A DNA stretch of 25,505 nucleotides from an uncultured Eubacteriales bacterium (GTDB lineage Bacteria > Bacillota > Clostridia > Oscillospirales > Oscillospiraceae): NCBI GenBank assembly GCA_900545805.1, contig URAL01000025.1, positions 1 through 25,505 of the forward strand. The letters run 5' to 3'. Positions within the stretch are counted from its first letter, which is position 1. Each line of letters opens with the position of its first letter. Below the pieces are notes generated by a model that saw nothing but the letters and a program-made list of their open reading frames with translations, made no database searches and had not been told where the DNA came from. The position numbers were made by a program, and so were the translations under genes. Below, piece after piece: positions 1 through 6,944 of the stretch.

Positions 1-825
1 CTTCACAAGCTGCAAAATGCCGTTAACGACGGAGATGTGCTGCTCGACGAGCCGGAGAACGTATTTGCAAGCGGCGGCGACCGCCTGAGCTCGTCCATGC
101 TCGACATAGAGGACGGCATGGGTAAGACCGAGCTCGGCTCCTACGGCGGAAGGTACGCCAAGGACATATCGAGTCAAATCAGATCTCCTGTACCGGAGGC
201 CAAGGCCAAGGCCATCGCCGCTGACTTTTTCGGGCTTGAAGCGGACGAGCTCGAGGCCGAATACACCGCCGAAAACGGTACGGCCTGCTTCAGCTTCGAC
301 GGCGGCAGCGTCTGCCTCGATGCGGACGGAAATGTTCTGTCGCTCAGCTCTGAGCGCAGCGTCTGCGGTGACATGGGATCATCCGAGCTTGAACAAATAG
401 CGCGTGATTTTCTCGCAAGCCACGGCTTCGGCGAAATGTACCTCGCCTCGAGCGAGCGCATCGGCAGCGTGCAGACAATGAAGTTTGAATGTGTCGAAAA
501 CAATGTTCGGTGTATCAGCGACAGCGTGCGCATCTCCGTCGCGGGCGACAACGGCGGCATTTACGCCTATGACGCGACCGAACACGTCAGAGCTCACGGC
601 ACTTATCCGGCAGTCTCCACCTCGGTGAGCGAGAGTGCGGCACGTGCGGCGCTGCCATCGGCGCTGAAAGTTATCGACGCGCAGCTGTGCTACGCACCTG
701 CCGACGACGAAAACTCCGTTCTGTGCTACGGCTTTGACTGCACGGGCTCGGACGGCGAGAAGCTCCTTATCCTCGTAGACGCCCAATCCGGCCGCCAATT
801 CGATGTTTTTTTAGAGGCGAATTGA
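1..825 (+). CDS. ypeB: Germination protein YpeB, C-terminal part (5' truncated by window edge)
   Basis: The reading frame is open from base 1, and the GTG at 37 is an internal valine codon, so about 274 residues of a longer protein are seen. YpeB proteins are usually about 450 residues. The visible part holds PepSY/YpeB-type repeats: helices such as AKAIAADFFGL and LEQIARDFLASHGF alternate with beta strands, ending in a ...LILVDAQSGR strand. In spore formers YpeB is needed to place and stabilise the cortex-lytic enzyme SleB in the spore, and sleB usually lies directly upstream, here outside the window. The last codons and the TGA stop (residues FLEAN-stop) lie inside the inverted repeat of the intergenic element starting at 808, so the native C terminus may have been replaced. 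The family call rests on overall resemblance and is fairly firm. The N-terminal membrane anchor cannot be checked. Confidence 0.8.
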   Translation, partial: LHKLQNAVNDGDVLLDEPENVFASGGDRLSSSMLDIEDGMGKTELGSYGGRYAKDISSQIRSPVPEAKAKAIAADFFGLEADELEAEYTAENGTACFSFDGGSVCLDADGNVLSLSSERSVCGDMGSSELEQIARDFLASHGFGEMYLASSERIGSVQTMKFECVENNVRCISDSVRISVAGDNGGIYAYDATEHVRAHGTYPAVSTSVSESAARAALPSALKVIDAQLCYAPADDENSVLCYGFDCTGSDGEKLLILVDAQSGRQFDVFLEAN

Positions 826-993
826 GGCATCTACGGATACGTTTAGTGCAGGTGCCCGGTATCGAGAGCGCCGACGAAACCGTAAGACTGCCGCTTCCCA
901 ATAGTGCGGTATGAGTTTTGCGGTTTTCTCCGCAGCTTCCGGTCGTGCTGCCACAAAAAATGTATAGGTACAGTCTCAATTTGCCACTAAAAA
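808..993. repeat. Intergenic inverted-repeat element, copy A
   Basis: This 186-bp element fills the gap between the convergent ypeB and ZIP genes. The left end reads TTTTTAGAGGCGAATTGAGG and the right end, read on the minus strand, TTTTTAGTGGCAAATTGAGA. Both arms continue with GGATACG/CTATAC-like blocks and close on (G)AAACCG. The core has a CCGC...GCGG hairpin. Each end overlaps the last codons of its neighbour: ypeB ends FLEAN-stop and the ZIP protein ends FLVAN-stop, in the same frame of the repeat. Related copies lie at about 2745, 5918, 15307 and 22775. No coding capacity is seen, so it looks like a MITE-like or otherwise non-autonomous repeat. Confidence 0.75.
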
Positions 994-1716
994 CAACATA
1001 AGGCAGAAGCCGAGGAGCATGGCGTAGGTCGACAGGCGCCCGAAGCCGCGGATATGCGTCTGCGGGACCAAATCGTCCACGATGACATACAGCATCGTTC
1101 CGGCGGCGAAGGCCAGCGCGAAGGGCAGTATGCCGCGTGACAGCGTTATGGCAGAATAACCGAAGAACACGCCTGCGACCTCGACCGCCCCGCTTATGAA
1201 CGCGACGATCGCCGCACGTTTTTTCCCTGCTCCGGTCTTCAAAAGCGGCGGTATGATTATCATGGCCTCGGGAATGTTCTGGAATGCGATACCGCTTGTT
1301 ACTGTCAGAGCATCGGACAGATTCCCCGTGCCGAAGCTGACCCCTGCGGCGATGCCCTCGGGAAAGTGGTGGATGGCGATGGCGGCGACAAATAAAAGCG
1401 CGTGCCGCGTCGCCGCGTCGCCGCCGTTTTTCATTCCGATGCTATCCGACAGGCGCGGAGCGATAAGATTTATCCCGCTTAAGAAAAACGCACCGCAGAA
1501 TATGCCCAGTGGCGTCAGCCACAGCGCATGCCCGCCCGAAAACTCCATTGACGGCACGACGAGGCCGAGTATCGCGGCGCACAGCATTATACCGGCCGCC
1601 GCGCCTGAGAGCGCATCCTCAACATACGGCGGTATATTCTCAAACAGAAAGCCTATAACGGCACCGACTAGGCTGCACAGCGCAATGCCCGCTGCCGTAA
1701 TAAGTACATAAGTCAT
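976..1716 (-). CDS. ZIP family metal (zinc/iron) transporter
   Basis: The 246-residue integral membrane protein has about eight hydrophobic segments. It carries the ZIP signature in helix IV, HHFPEG (residues 116-121) followed by IAAGVSFG, and in helix V QNIPEA (146-151), which supply the His/Glu metal-binding residues. ZIP proteins of this GufA/ZupT-like type move Zn2+ or other divalent metals into the cytoplasm. The length is normal for the bacterial branch. A strong GGGGGAA ribosome binding site lies 4 nt before the ATG at 1716. The gene converges on ypeB. Its last residues (FLVAN) and TGA fall in the right arm of repeat copy A. The substrate cannot be told from sequence alone. Confidence 0.9.
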   Translation of the reverse strand: MTYVLITAAGIALCSLVGAVIGFLFENIPPYVEDALSGAAAGIMLCAAILGLVVPSMEFSGGHALWLTPLGIFCGAFFLSGINLIAPRLSDSIGMKNGGDAATRHALLFVAAIAIHHFPEGIAAGVSFGTGNLSDALTVTSGIAFQNIPEAMIIIPPLLKTGAGKKRAAIVAFISGAVEVAGVFFGYSAITLSRGILPFALAFAAGTMLYVIVDDLVPQTHIRGFGRLSTYAMLLGFCLMLFLVAN

Positions 1717-1770
1717 AAAATTCCCCCAATTGCGGTCGATGCATTCTATGCCGCGGAAGGAAATTTGTGA

Positions 1771-1799
1771 TTGACAGACGGGTGATTTTCAAATAGTAT
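1771..1799 (+). promoter_or_regulatory. Sigma-A type promoter of the lipoprotein gene
   Basis: A consensus -35 TTGACA (1771-1776) is followed after 17 bp by TAGTAT (1794-1799). The ATG at 1837 lies about 38 nt downstream of the -10 box. The box spacing is optimal. Confidence 0.65.
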
Positions 1800-1836
1800 T
1801 TATATGAAATTATATAAATTCGAAAGGAATGTACAT

Positions 1837-2547
1837 ATGAACAATAGATTTCTGCGCGCCATGAGCCTCATTCTTGCGCTTGCGCTGTGCACCTCGCTGC
1901 TTGCCGGCTGCGGCAGGGATGAAAAGCCCGAGCCCACCGTAAAGCCTACCGAGCCTTCCTTCGACCCCGTCGCCTATGTCAAGGGAGGTCTGGACGCAGT
2001 GTATCTCGGCGAATACTCCGATGAATATCTCACGATGCTCGGCGGCGAAACTAAGGAAAGCTGCGCCGAGCGCTATGAGCGCGGCATGCAGGTGAGCCTC
2101 AATGTGTTCTGCACCTACTTCGGCATTGAGTACGAGCAGTGCAGCGAAAGCGTGCAAACCGAGCTCATGGAGCTCATGCACAAAATGTACAAGTGTGCAA
2201 AATACGAGCTCGGTGCGTCAAAGCAGAACGGCGAGAGCTACACCGTTGAGGTCAAGGTAAGCCCCATTGCGGCAGTCGCACAGGTTGCCAAGGAGGATTA
2301 CCCCGACTTTGCCAGATCTGCTGCCGAGCGCATCGCCTCTGGCGAGCTTGACAAGGGATCGCAGAGCTTTATCGACTGGTGGGCAAAATCGATACACGAT
2401 ATGGTAAATGCCCATCTCGTATCCCCATCCTACCTCGACGCGCAGACCGTTACCGTGACGCTTGATAAAAACTCCGGAGGCAGCTATGCCTTTTCCGGCA
2501 CGAGCCTTGCCGATGTTGACGCGCTTATAGTGTCGTATCCTGCGTAA
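1837..2547 (+). CDS. Lipoprotein of unknown function
   Basis: This is a 236-residue predicted lipoprotein. The start at 1837 is preferred over the in-frame ATG at 1804 because GAAAGGA lies correctly before it and the protein then begins with a clean signal peptide: MNNRF, a hydrophobic stretch, and the lipobox LLAGC with the lipidated cysteine at residue 25. A short Pro/Glu/Lys-rich linker follows (about 29-43), then a mostly helical acidic domain. No enzyme motif is visible. The exposed domain should sit on the outer face of the membrane. It resembles the many small clostridial lipoproteins with DUF-type folds, but I do not recognise a named family. It has its own promoter and is followed by a stem-loop terminator. 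Confidence 0.8.
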   Translation: MNNRFLRAMSLILALALCTSLLAGCGRDEKPEPTVKPTEPSFDPVAYVKGGLDAVYLGEYSDEYLTMLGGETKESCAERYERGMQVSLNVFCTYFGIEYEQCSESVQTELMELMHKMYKCAKYELGASKQNGESYTVEVKVSPIAAVAQVAKEDYPDFARSAAERIASGELDKGSQSFIDWWAKSIHDMVNAHLVSPSYLDAQTVTVTLDKNSGGSYAFSGTSLADVDALIVSYPA

Positions 2548-2574
2548 ATATCCTGCATTTTTAAGACGAAAAAC

Positions 2575-2612
2575 GGGGCTGCCTCTAAAAAGGCAGCCCC
2601 TTGGATGTTTTA
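2575..2612. terminator. Stem-loop terminator after the lipoprotein gene
   Basis: A perfect 10-bp stem GGGGCTGCCT/AGGCAGCCCC (2575-2584 and 2591-2600) has a 6-nt loop. On the plus strand it is followed by TTGGATGTTTT, a poor T tract. On the minus strand it is followed by GTTTTTCG, so it may work in both directions. Confidence 0.7.
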
Positions 2613-2744
2613 CATTATACAGAATTCTCGGTATCACATACGCCGGCAGAAGCGCAATGCAGATAAATATCAGCATATAGCTGAAGATATGCTTCATTGC
2701 ATATTCACCTTCACCTTCAGACATAAACACCGTATGAGGCCGAA
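2601..2744. other. Intergenic stretch without a supported gene
   Basis: Between the terminator and repeat copy B I see no convincing gene. A minus-strand frame starts at 2697 with a hydrophobic leader (MKHIFSYMLIFICIALLPAY), but it runs on through the terminator stem and antisense to the lipoprotein gene. Confidence 0.5.
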
Positions 2745-2902
2745 GGTTTTTTTATAGTAAGGAAGAGGAACGGGCTTGCCCGTTCCCTACGCGGTGCGGC
2801 GCAGTGCCGCGTCGGCGATGCAAAACCGGTTTCGACGGCTCCCCTGATACCGGGCTGCCGCAATAAGCGTATCCGTAGGTGCGCTAAAGTGCCTCTAAAA
2901 AA
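2745..2902 (-). repeat. Intergenic inverted-repeat element, copy B (one clear arm)
   Basis: Read on the minus strand from 2902, the arm is TTTTTTAGAGGCACTTTAGC, then CTACGGATACGCTTATTGCG, CCCGGTATC and CGTCGAAACCGG, matching copies A, D and E. Inside lies the palindrome GGAACGGGC-TT-GCCCGTTCC with CCTACG (2767-2791), which is shared almost base for base with copy D at 15448-15472, and a GCGGCGCAGTGCCGC hairpin. No clear second arm is seen, so the left boundary is approximate. The TAG of the arm is the stop codon of the minus-strand gene at 2895-3440. Confidence 0.65.
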
Positions 2903-3440
2903 TATGTGTGGTCAGCAGATAGGCCGCGATATTTGTCACCTTGCCGTGCTCGAAGCTGAGCTCAATGGCAACGCGCCCCTTTTCTACGCGGCAGGAGTTG
3001 AAGCCGCCGCTGACCATCTTGTACTTGGAGTCGAGCAGCTCGGTCTTTGCGTCGAGCTCATCATCGCCGACACGGATGCCGAGTATGGAATAATACTTCT
3101 CTGACGAGGAGAAGCCGATAACGCCGTATCCGCCGAGACCGGAATCAGGATGCTTGCCGAGATAATAGCGCGTGTCTGTTTCGGCCTGCATTATGCCCTC
3201 GCCGCGCTCGTCGGTAAACCACTCGTAGCCGTCCTCATCGTAATGCTTCGCGTCGTCAGCGCTGCGGATGAAGCTTATCGAGCCGCCGAGACGCCAGTCG
3301 GTAAGCGAGCGCGTGTTAAGCTGTGTAAGCTCTATCGTTCCGAACCACGAAAACGCAAGCGTGAGTATAAGAGCCAGCGCGACAAGCGCGATTATCACGA
3401 GCTTAAAAGTTTTTTTAGGTATACTTTTAAAAAACAGCAT
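2895..3440 (-). CDS. Membrane-anchored protein of unknown function
   Basis: The 181-residue protein has one N-terminal transmembrane segment (about residues 13-33, KLVIIALVALALILTLAFSW) preceded by Lys residues. This predicts a short cytoplasmic tail and an outside domain of about 145 residues. The outer domain is a mix of beta strands and contains ILGIRVGDDELDAKTELLDS, reminiscent of the short 'VGD...ak..L' motif in small extracytoplasmic clostridial domains. No catalytic motif is visible and I do not recognise the family. The AAAGGAG ribosome binding site and a strong promoter support the start at 3440. The stop TAG belongs to the TTTTTTAG end of repeat copy B, so the C terminus (THIF) may have been trimmed or altered. 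Confidence 0.75.
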   Translation of the reverse strand: MLFFKSIPKKTFKLVIIALVALALILTLAFSWFGTIELTQLNTRSLTDWRLGGSISFIRSADDAKHYDEDGYEWFTDERGEGIMQAETDTRYYLGKHPDSGLGGYGVIGFSSSEKYYSILGIRVGDDELDAKTELLDSKYKMVSGGFNSCRVEKGRVAIELSFEHGKVTNIAAYLLTTHIF

Positions 3441-3481
3441 ATAAAATGCTCCTTTGAATGTTTTGCATTTCTATCGAAAAT

Positions 3482-3509
3482 ATCATAACATTTAATAGTG
3501 AAAAGTCAA
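3482..3509 (-). promoter_or_regulatory. Sigma-A type promoter with extended -10
   Basis: On the minus strand TTGACT (3509-3504) is followed after 16 bp by TATGAT (3487-3482), preceded by TGT, giving an extended -10. It lies about 40 nt upstream of the ATG at 3440. Confidence 0.65.
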
Positions 3510-3629
3510 TAACGGACGCTTACCCGAAAAATTAAAATTTTGTTAATGGGCCGATTGTCGATTATGCACTAAAATCTCACCGCTTTTTCTGTAAAAACGT
3601 CAAATGTTAAGGTGTGGGAAAATTCATAC

Positions 3630-3659
3630 TTCAAGTCACACCGATACTTGTGCTATACT
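3630..3659 (+). promoter_or_regulatory. Probable promoter of the SLH-nucleotidase gene
   Basis: TATACT (3654-3659) is preceded by TGC, an extended -10 motif. A weak -35 candidate TTCAAG (3630-3635) lies 18 bp upstream. The start codon at 3703 follows after a leader of about 40 nt. Confidence 0.5.
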
Positions 3660-3702
3660 TAGATCATCGGAACAACCGAAAAAATTCATCAGGAGGAGCA
3701 AT

Positions 3703-5853
3703 ATGAAAAATACCAAGAAGCTTCTTGCTCTGCTGCTGGTCGTTGCCATGGTGTTTGCCCTGGCAGTTCCCGTATTCGCAGACGAGGAGACCCCCGCTAT
3801 GGCGGGCAAGACCGTTATTCTGCACTCGAACGACGTTCACGGTGCGATAGCGGGCTATGCAAACATGGCGGCGCTTGCAGCCGACTATGAAAAACAGGGC
3901 GCTCAGGTAATAGTTGCCGACGCAGGCGACTTCAGCCAGGGCAAGGTCGAGGTCAGCTCGAACAAGGGCCTGAACGCGGTCAGGATGATGAACGCGGCAG
4001 GCTACGACATCGCCACGCTCGGCAACCACGAGTTTGACTACGGCTACGCACAGCTCGTCGAAAACCTCAAGGAAGCAAAATTCGGCACCGTCTGCTGCAA
4101 TGTCCTCGGTGAGGACGGCAAGCCCGTGCTCGACGGCAGCAAGGTCATCACCGTCGGTGATGTGAAGATCGGCTTCATCGGCGTGAACACTCCCGAGAGC
4201 CAGACCAAGGCAAACCCGGCGCTCATCAAGGGTCTGACCTGGCTTGCTGGCGACGACATGGTCAAGGCAGTTCAGGCAGAGGCCGACAAGCTCAAGGCAG
4301 AGGCCGACGTTATCGTTGTTCTGGCTCACCTCGGCGTTGATGCGGAGTCCAAGCCCAACCGCTCGACCGATCTGTGGGCAGGCCTCAAGGGCGTTGACTT
4401 TATAATCGACGGCCACTCCCACACCGTCATGACAGCCGGCGAGGGCGGCGAGCCTATCCAGTCCACCGGCACTGCATTCCAGAACATCGGCGTTATCGTC
4501 ATCGACAACGCTACCAAGAAGATCGAGAGCAACAAGCTCGTTGAGATCACCGCAGACTCGGCAAAGGACGAGACCGTCGCAGCAGCCGCTCAGGCCATCA
4601 CCGACGCGATCAACAAGGAATACGGCACCGTATTCGCAAAGAACGAGGTCAAGCTCAACGGCGACAAGGCGTACAATAAGGACACCGGCCTTTACGGCAA
4701 CCGTGACGGCGAGACCAACCTCGGCAACCTCATCACCGACTCCATGGTCTGGACAGTAAAGAAGTCCGGTGGCGTGACCGTTGACGAGAAGCACATCGTT
4801 GCAGTAACAAACGGCGGCGGCATCCGTGCGGCAATAAATCCGGGCGATATCACAAAGAAGGATGTCAACACCGTTCTGCCCTTCGGCAACACCATCGCAG
4901 TCGTGTACATCACCGGCGCCGAGCTTCTCGAGGCGCTTGAGGCTTCGACCTACTGCGTCCCGGCAAGCACCATCGGCGGCTTCCCCCAGGTCGCGGGCAT
5001 AAGCTACACCATTAACTCCGCAAAGGCCTATGACGCAAATCCCGAGACCTACCCCGGCTCGACCTACTACGGTCCCAAGACCATCAACCGCGTCACCATC
5101 AACAGCATAAACGGCGAGCCGTTCGACGCAAAGGCGACCTATGCCGTCATCACAAACAACTTCTGCGCCGGCGGCGGCGACACCTACTACGCATTTGCCT
5201 CCGCGACCAGTAAGTTTGACACCGGTATCCCCCTCGACGAGGCGCTGATGGACTACATCACCACCGAGCTCAAGGGCACCATCGGTCAGGAATACGCAGC
5301 TCCCAAGGGCAACATCACTCACGTCTACAGCCCCTTCAAGGACGTCGTAAAGGGCGCCTACTACTATGACGCCGTCATGTGGGCCTTTGAGAACAACGTG
5401 ACCAAGGGTATCGGAAACGACATGTTCGGACCCGACAACAGCTGCACCCGCGCCGAGATCGTCACCTTCCTGTACCGTGCGGCAGGCTCGCCTGCCGTTG
5501 CCGAGGACGCTGCAAATCCGTTCAGTGACGTTGAAAAGGGCAGCTTCTATTACGACGCCGTTCTGTGGGCGGTCAAGAACAACATCACCGTCGGTACGAG
5601 CGCGACCACCTTCGAGCCCAACGCTGTCTGCAACCGTGCGCAGATCGTCACCTTCCTGTGGCGCGCAAACGGCTCCGAGCTGACACCGATAGCCACCCGC
5701 TTCGCCGACGTTCCCGCCGACGCTTTCTATGCAGACGCAGTCGCATGGGCAGCTCAGGAGGGCATCACCACCGGCTATAACACCACCACCTTCGCTCCCG
5801 AAGATAACTGCACCCGCGCTCAGGCAGTCACCCTGCTTTACAGGGCCAAGTAA
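3703..5853 (+). CDS. Secreted 5'-nucleotidase / 2',3'-cyclic phosphodiesterase with three SLH domains
   Basis: The start at 3703 follows AGGAGGAGCAAT and begins a signal peptide (MKNTKK, hydrophobic core, cleavage near VFA-DEE), giving 716 residues. The metallophosphoesterase domain (about 36-285) shows all expected blocks: NDVHG (43-47), GDF near 75, GNHEFD (107-112) and GHSHT (237-241), which bind two metal ions. The UshA-type substrate domain follows (about 305-525) with NGGGIR (370-375) and GGGDTYY (490-496). Three SLH repeats end the protein (about 544-594, 607-654, 667-715) with the cores CTRAE, CNRAQ and CTRAQ. It should dephosphorylate extracellular nucleotides for purine or phosphate salvage while attached to a pyruvylated cell-wall polymer. 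That fits the CsaB-type gene at 6945-9149. Codon use is more biased than in its neighbours (mostly C-ending codons), which suggests high expression. Confidence 0.93.
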   Translation: MKNTKKLLALLLVVAMVFALAVPVFADEETPAMAGKTVILHSNDVHGAIAGYANMAALAADYEKQGAQVIVADAGDFSQGKVEVSSNKGLNAVRMMNAAGYDIATLGNHEFDYGYAQLVENLKEAKFGTVCCNVLGEDGKPVLDGSKVITVGDVKIGFIGVNTPESQTKANPALIKGLTWLAGDDMVKAVQAEADKLKAEADVIVVLAHLGVDAESKPNRSTDLWAGLKGVDFIIDGHSHTVMTAGEGGEPIQSTGTAFQNIGVIVIDNATKKIESNKLVEITADSAKDETVAAAAQAITDAINKEYGTVFAKNEVKLNGDKAYNKDTGLYGNRDGETNLGNLITDSMVWTVKKSGGVTVDEKHIVAVTNGGGIRAAINPGDITKKDVNTVLPFGNTIAVVYITGAELLEALEASTYCVPASTIGGFPQVAGISYTINSAKAYDANPETYPGSTYYGPKTINRVTINSINGEPFDAKATYAVITNNFCAGGGDTYYAFASATSKFDTGIPLDEALMDYITTELKGTIGQEYAAPKGNITHVYSPFKDVVKGAYYYDAVMWAFENNVTKGIGNDMFGPDNSCTRAEIVTFLYRAAGSPAVAEDAANPFSDVEKGSFYYDAVLWAVKNNITVGTSATTFEPNAVCNRAQIVTFLWRANGSELTPIATRFADVPADAFYADAVAWAAQEGITTGYNTTTFAPEDNCTRAQAVTLLYRAK

Positions 5854-5885
5854 GGCTCGGGCAATAGCTTAAAACCCGATAATAA

Positions 5886-5922
5886 AAAATCGGCACCGAT
5901 TCGGTGCCGATTTTTTCTTTTT
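5886..5922 (+). terminator. Rho-independent terminator of the nucleotidase gene
   Basis: A 9-bp stem TCGGCACCG/CGGTGCCGA (5890-5898 and 5902-5910), flanked by AAAAAA and TTTTTTCTTTTT, lies 36 nt after the stop codon. The T tract runs straight into the TTTTTCAGAGGC end of repeat copy C. Confidence 0.9.
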
Positions 5923-6110
5923 CAGAGGCGCACGGGCGTGCCTGCGCATAGTGCTTCGTGCAGCATAAAAATGCGCTGATCTGGTGCAAAAGCTTTGCCT
6001 GCACCTTGCAGGGAGCTTATCCTGCCCATTCCGCTTGCCGCGGGTGGCGAGGCGCTCCTCCGGTCGGGCATCGGCAATAAGCGTATCCGCAGATTCCTCA
6101 ATCCACTACC
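5918..6110. repeat. Intergenic inverted-repeat element, copy C
   Basis: The left arm reads TTTTTCAGAGGCGCACGGGC with GCGCATAGTGCTT further in. The right arm, read on the minus strand, is GATTGAGGAATCTGCGGATA followed by CGCTTATTGC and CCCGACCGG. The core between them differs from the other copies and holds short hairpins around AAGCTTT and TGCAGG. It fills the gap between two convergent genes. The TGA of the right arm is the stop codon of the HMA protein gene. The right boundary is approximate because the outermost TTTTTAGAGG is degenerate there. Confidence 0.6.
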
Positions 6111-6298
6111 GAAAAGCCCTGGTTTTCGACGGCGGCTTTCAGCGCGGCAGCGTCGAGGCTCTCTCCCGTTATGACGGCGGTGCCGGTTTCGTGGCTGACC
6201 TCTGCGGAGGCGACGCCCTCGACCTTTTCAAGCGCCGCCTTGACGCGTGAGGAGCAGTGACCGCACTGCATACCTTCTATTTTTATCGTAATTTCCAT
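6098..6298 (-). CDS. Heavy-metal-associated (HMA) domain protein, CopZ-like
   Basis: The 66-residue protein is a single ferredoxin-like HMA fold with the GMQCGHC metal-binding loop (Met10, Cys12, Cys15). It resembles the copper chaperone CopZ and the N-terminal domains of P-type ATPases, which carry Cu(I) or another soft metal in the cytoplasm. GGAGGC lies 8 nt before the ATG at 6298. It is the last gene of a minus-strand operon, 16 nt after the PurN-like gene. No copper ATPase or CsoR-type regulator is seen nearby, so the partner is unknown. The stop codon lies in repeat copy C. Confidence 0.88.
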   Translation of the reverse strand: MEITIKIEGMQCGHCSSRVKAALEKVEGVASAEVSHETGTAVITGESLDAAALKAAVENQGFSVVD

Positions 6299-6314
6299 AG
6301 TAAAAGCCTCCGTT

Positions 6315-6932
6315 TCATTCGTTTTTTATAATAACTCTGTCGCCGTGAATCTCAAGCCTGTTCTGGCAATAGAGTATTATGGCCTTGGGGAGCAGCTTCC
6401 ATTCCGCATCCTCCATGATGCGGCGCGACAGGCTCTCGGGCGTGTCGTTCGGGAGGATATCCACGGCCTGCTGGGCGATGATCGGGCCGATGTTGCCGTC
6501 GATATCCGCGAAAAAAGCCGTTGCGCCGGTGACACGGCAGCCGCGTTCAAGCGCTGCGCGCTCGGGAGCGTCGTCGCAGTTGACAAAGGCGGGGATCAGC
6601 GAGGGGTACACGCCGATGATGCGCTTGCGAAACTGCGTCGATATAACGCCCAGCGGCATGTTATAGCCGGTGAGGATGACGAGGTCTATGTCCATATCGC
6701 GCAGCTTGTTTGAAACGGCCATGCTGTAGCTGAGCTTCGTGGGAAAAAGCGAGGGCTCGACCACGAAGGCCTCCACGCCGGAATTGCGCGCACGGCGCAG
6801 CGCGTAAGCGTCCGACTCCGTGCATATGACGGCGCAGAGCTCGAAATTCGGGATCTCACCGAAGTACATGGAATCAAGGACCGTCTGTAGCAGTGCTCCG
6901 TCACCGGAGACGAGTGCCGCCGCTCTTATCAT
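6315..6932 (-). CDS. PurN-like formyltransferase-fold protein lacking the catalytic triad
   Basis: The 205-residue protein follows the PurN (glycinamide ribonucleotide formyltransferase) fold from end to end: an ALVSGDGALLQ opening, VILTGY (85-90), VYPSLIPAF (108-116), VTGAT (134-138), GPIIAQ (149-154) and DTPESLSRRI. PurN enzymes use an Asn, a His and an Asp (E. coli Asn106, His108, Asp144) to transfer the formyl group of 10-formyl-THF. Here the matching positions are Gly107, Tyr109 and Asn147, and the codons GGC, TAC and AAC are plain. A normal PurN role is therefore unlikely, and a binding or regulatory role, or altered chemistry, is possible. It sits 12 nt after the glycosyltransferase-CsaB gene and not in a purine operon, which also argues against de novo purine synthesis. 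Confidence 0.82.
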   Translation of the reverse strand: MIRAAALVSGDGALLQTVLDSMYFGEIPNFELCAVICTESDAYALRRARNSGVEAFVVEPSLFPTKLSYSMAVSNKLRDMDIDLVILTGYNMPLGVISTQFRKRIIGVYPSLIPAFVNCDDAPERAALERGCRVTGATAFFADIDGNIGPIIAQQAVDILPNDTPESLSRRIMEDAEWKLLPKAIILYCQNRLEIHGDRVIIKNE

Positions 6933-6944
6933 TTGATCTCCCCC

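Noticed and set aside
2218..2697. Minus-strand frame across the 3' half of the lipoprotein gene
   Set aside because: Apart from its hydrophobic first 25 residues it runs through a terminator stem and antisense to a gene with a lipobox; the rest shows no domain.
3664..5322. A 552-residue open frame on the minus strand across the nucleotidase gene
   Set aside because: It is fully antisense to a gene with complete family motifs, and its composition (Val/Gly/Asp-rich, no motif) is what GC-rich, codon-biased genes give on the other strand.
6315..6932. Functional purine-synthesis purN
   Set aside because: The fold matches, but the three catalytic residues are replaced and no other purine gene is near, so the purN symbol is withheld.
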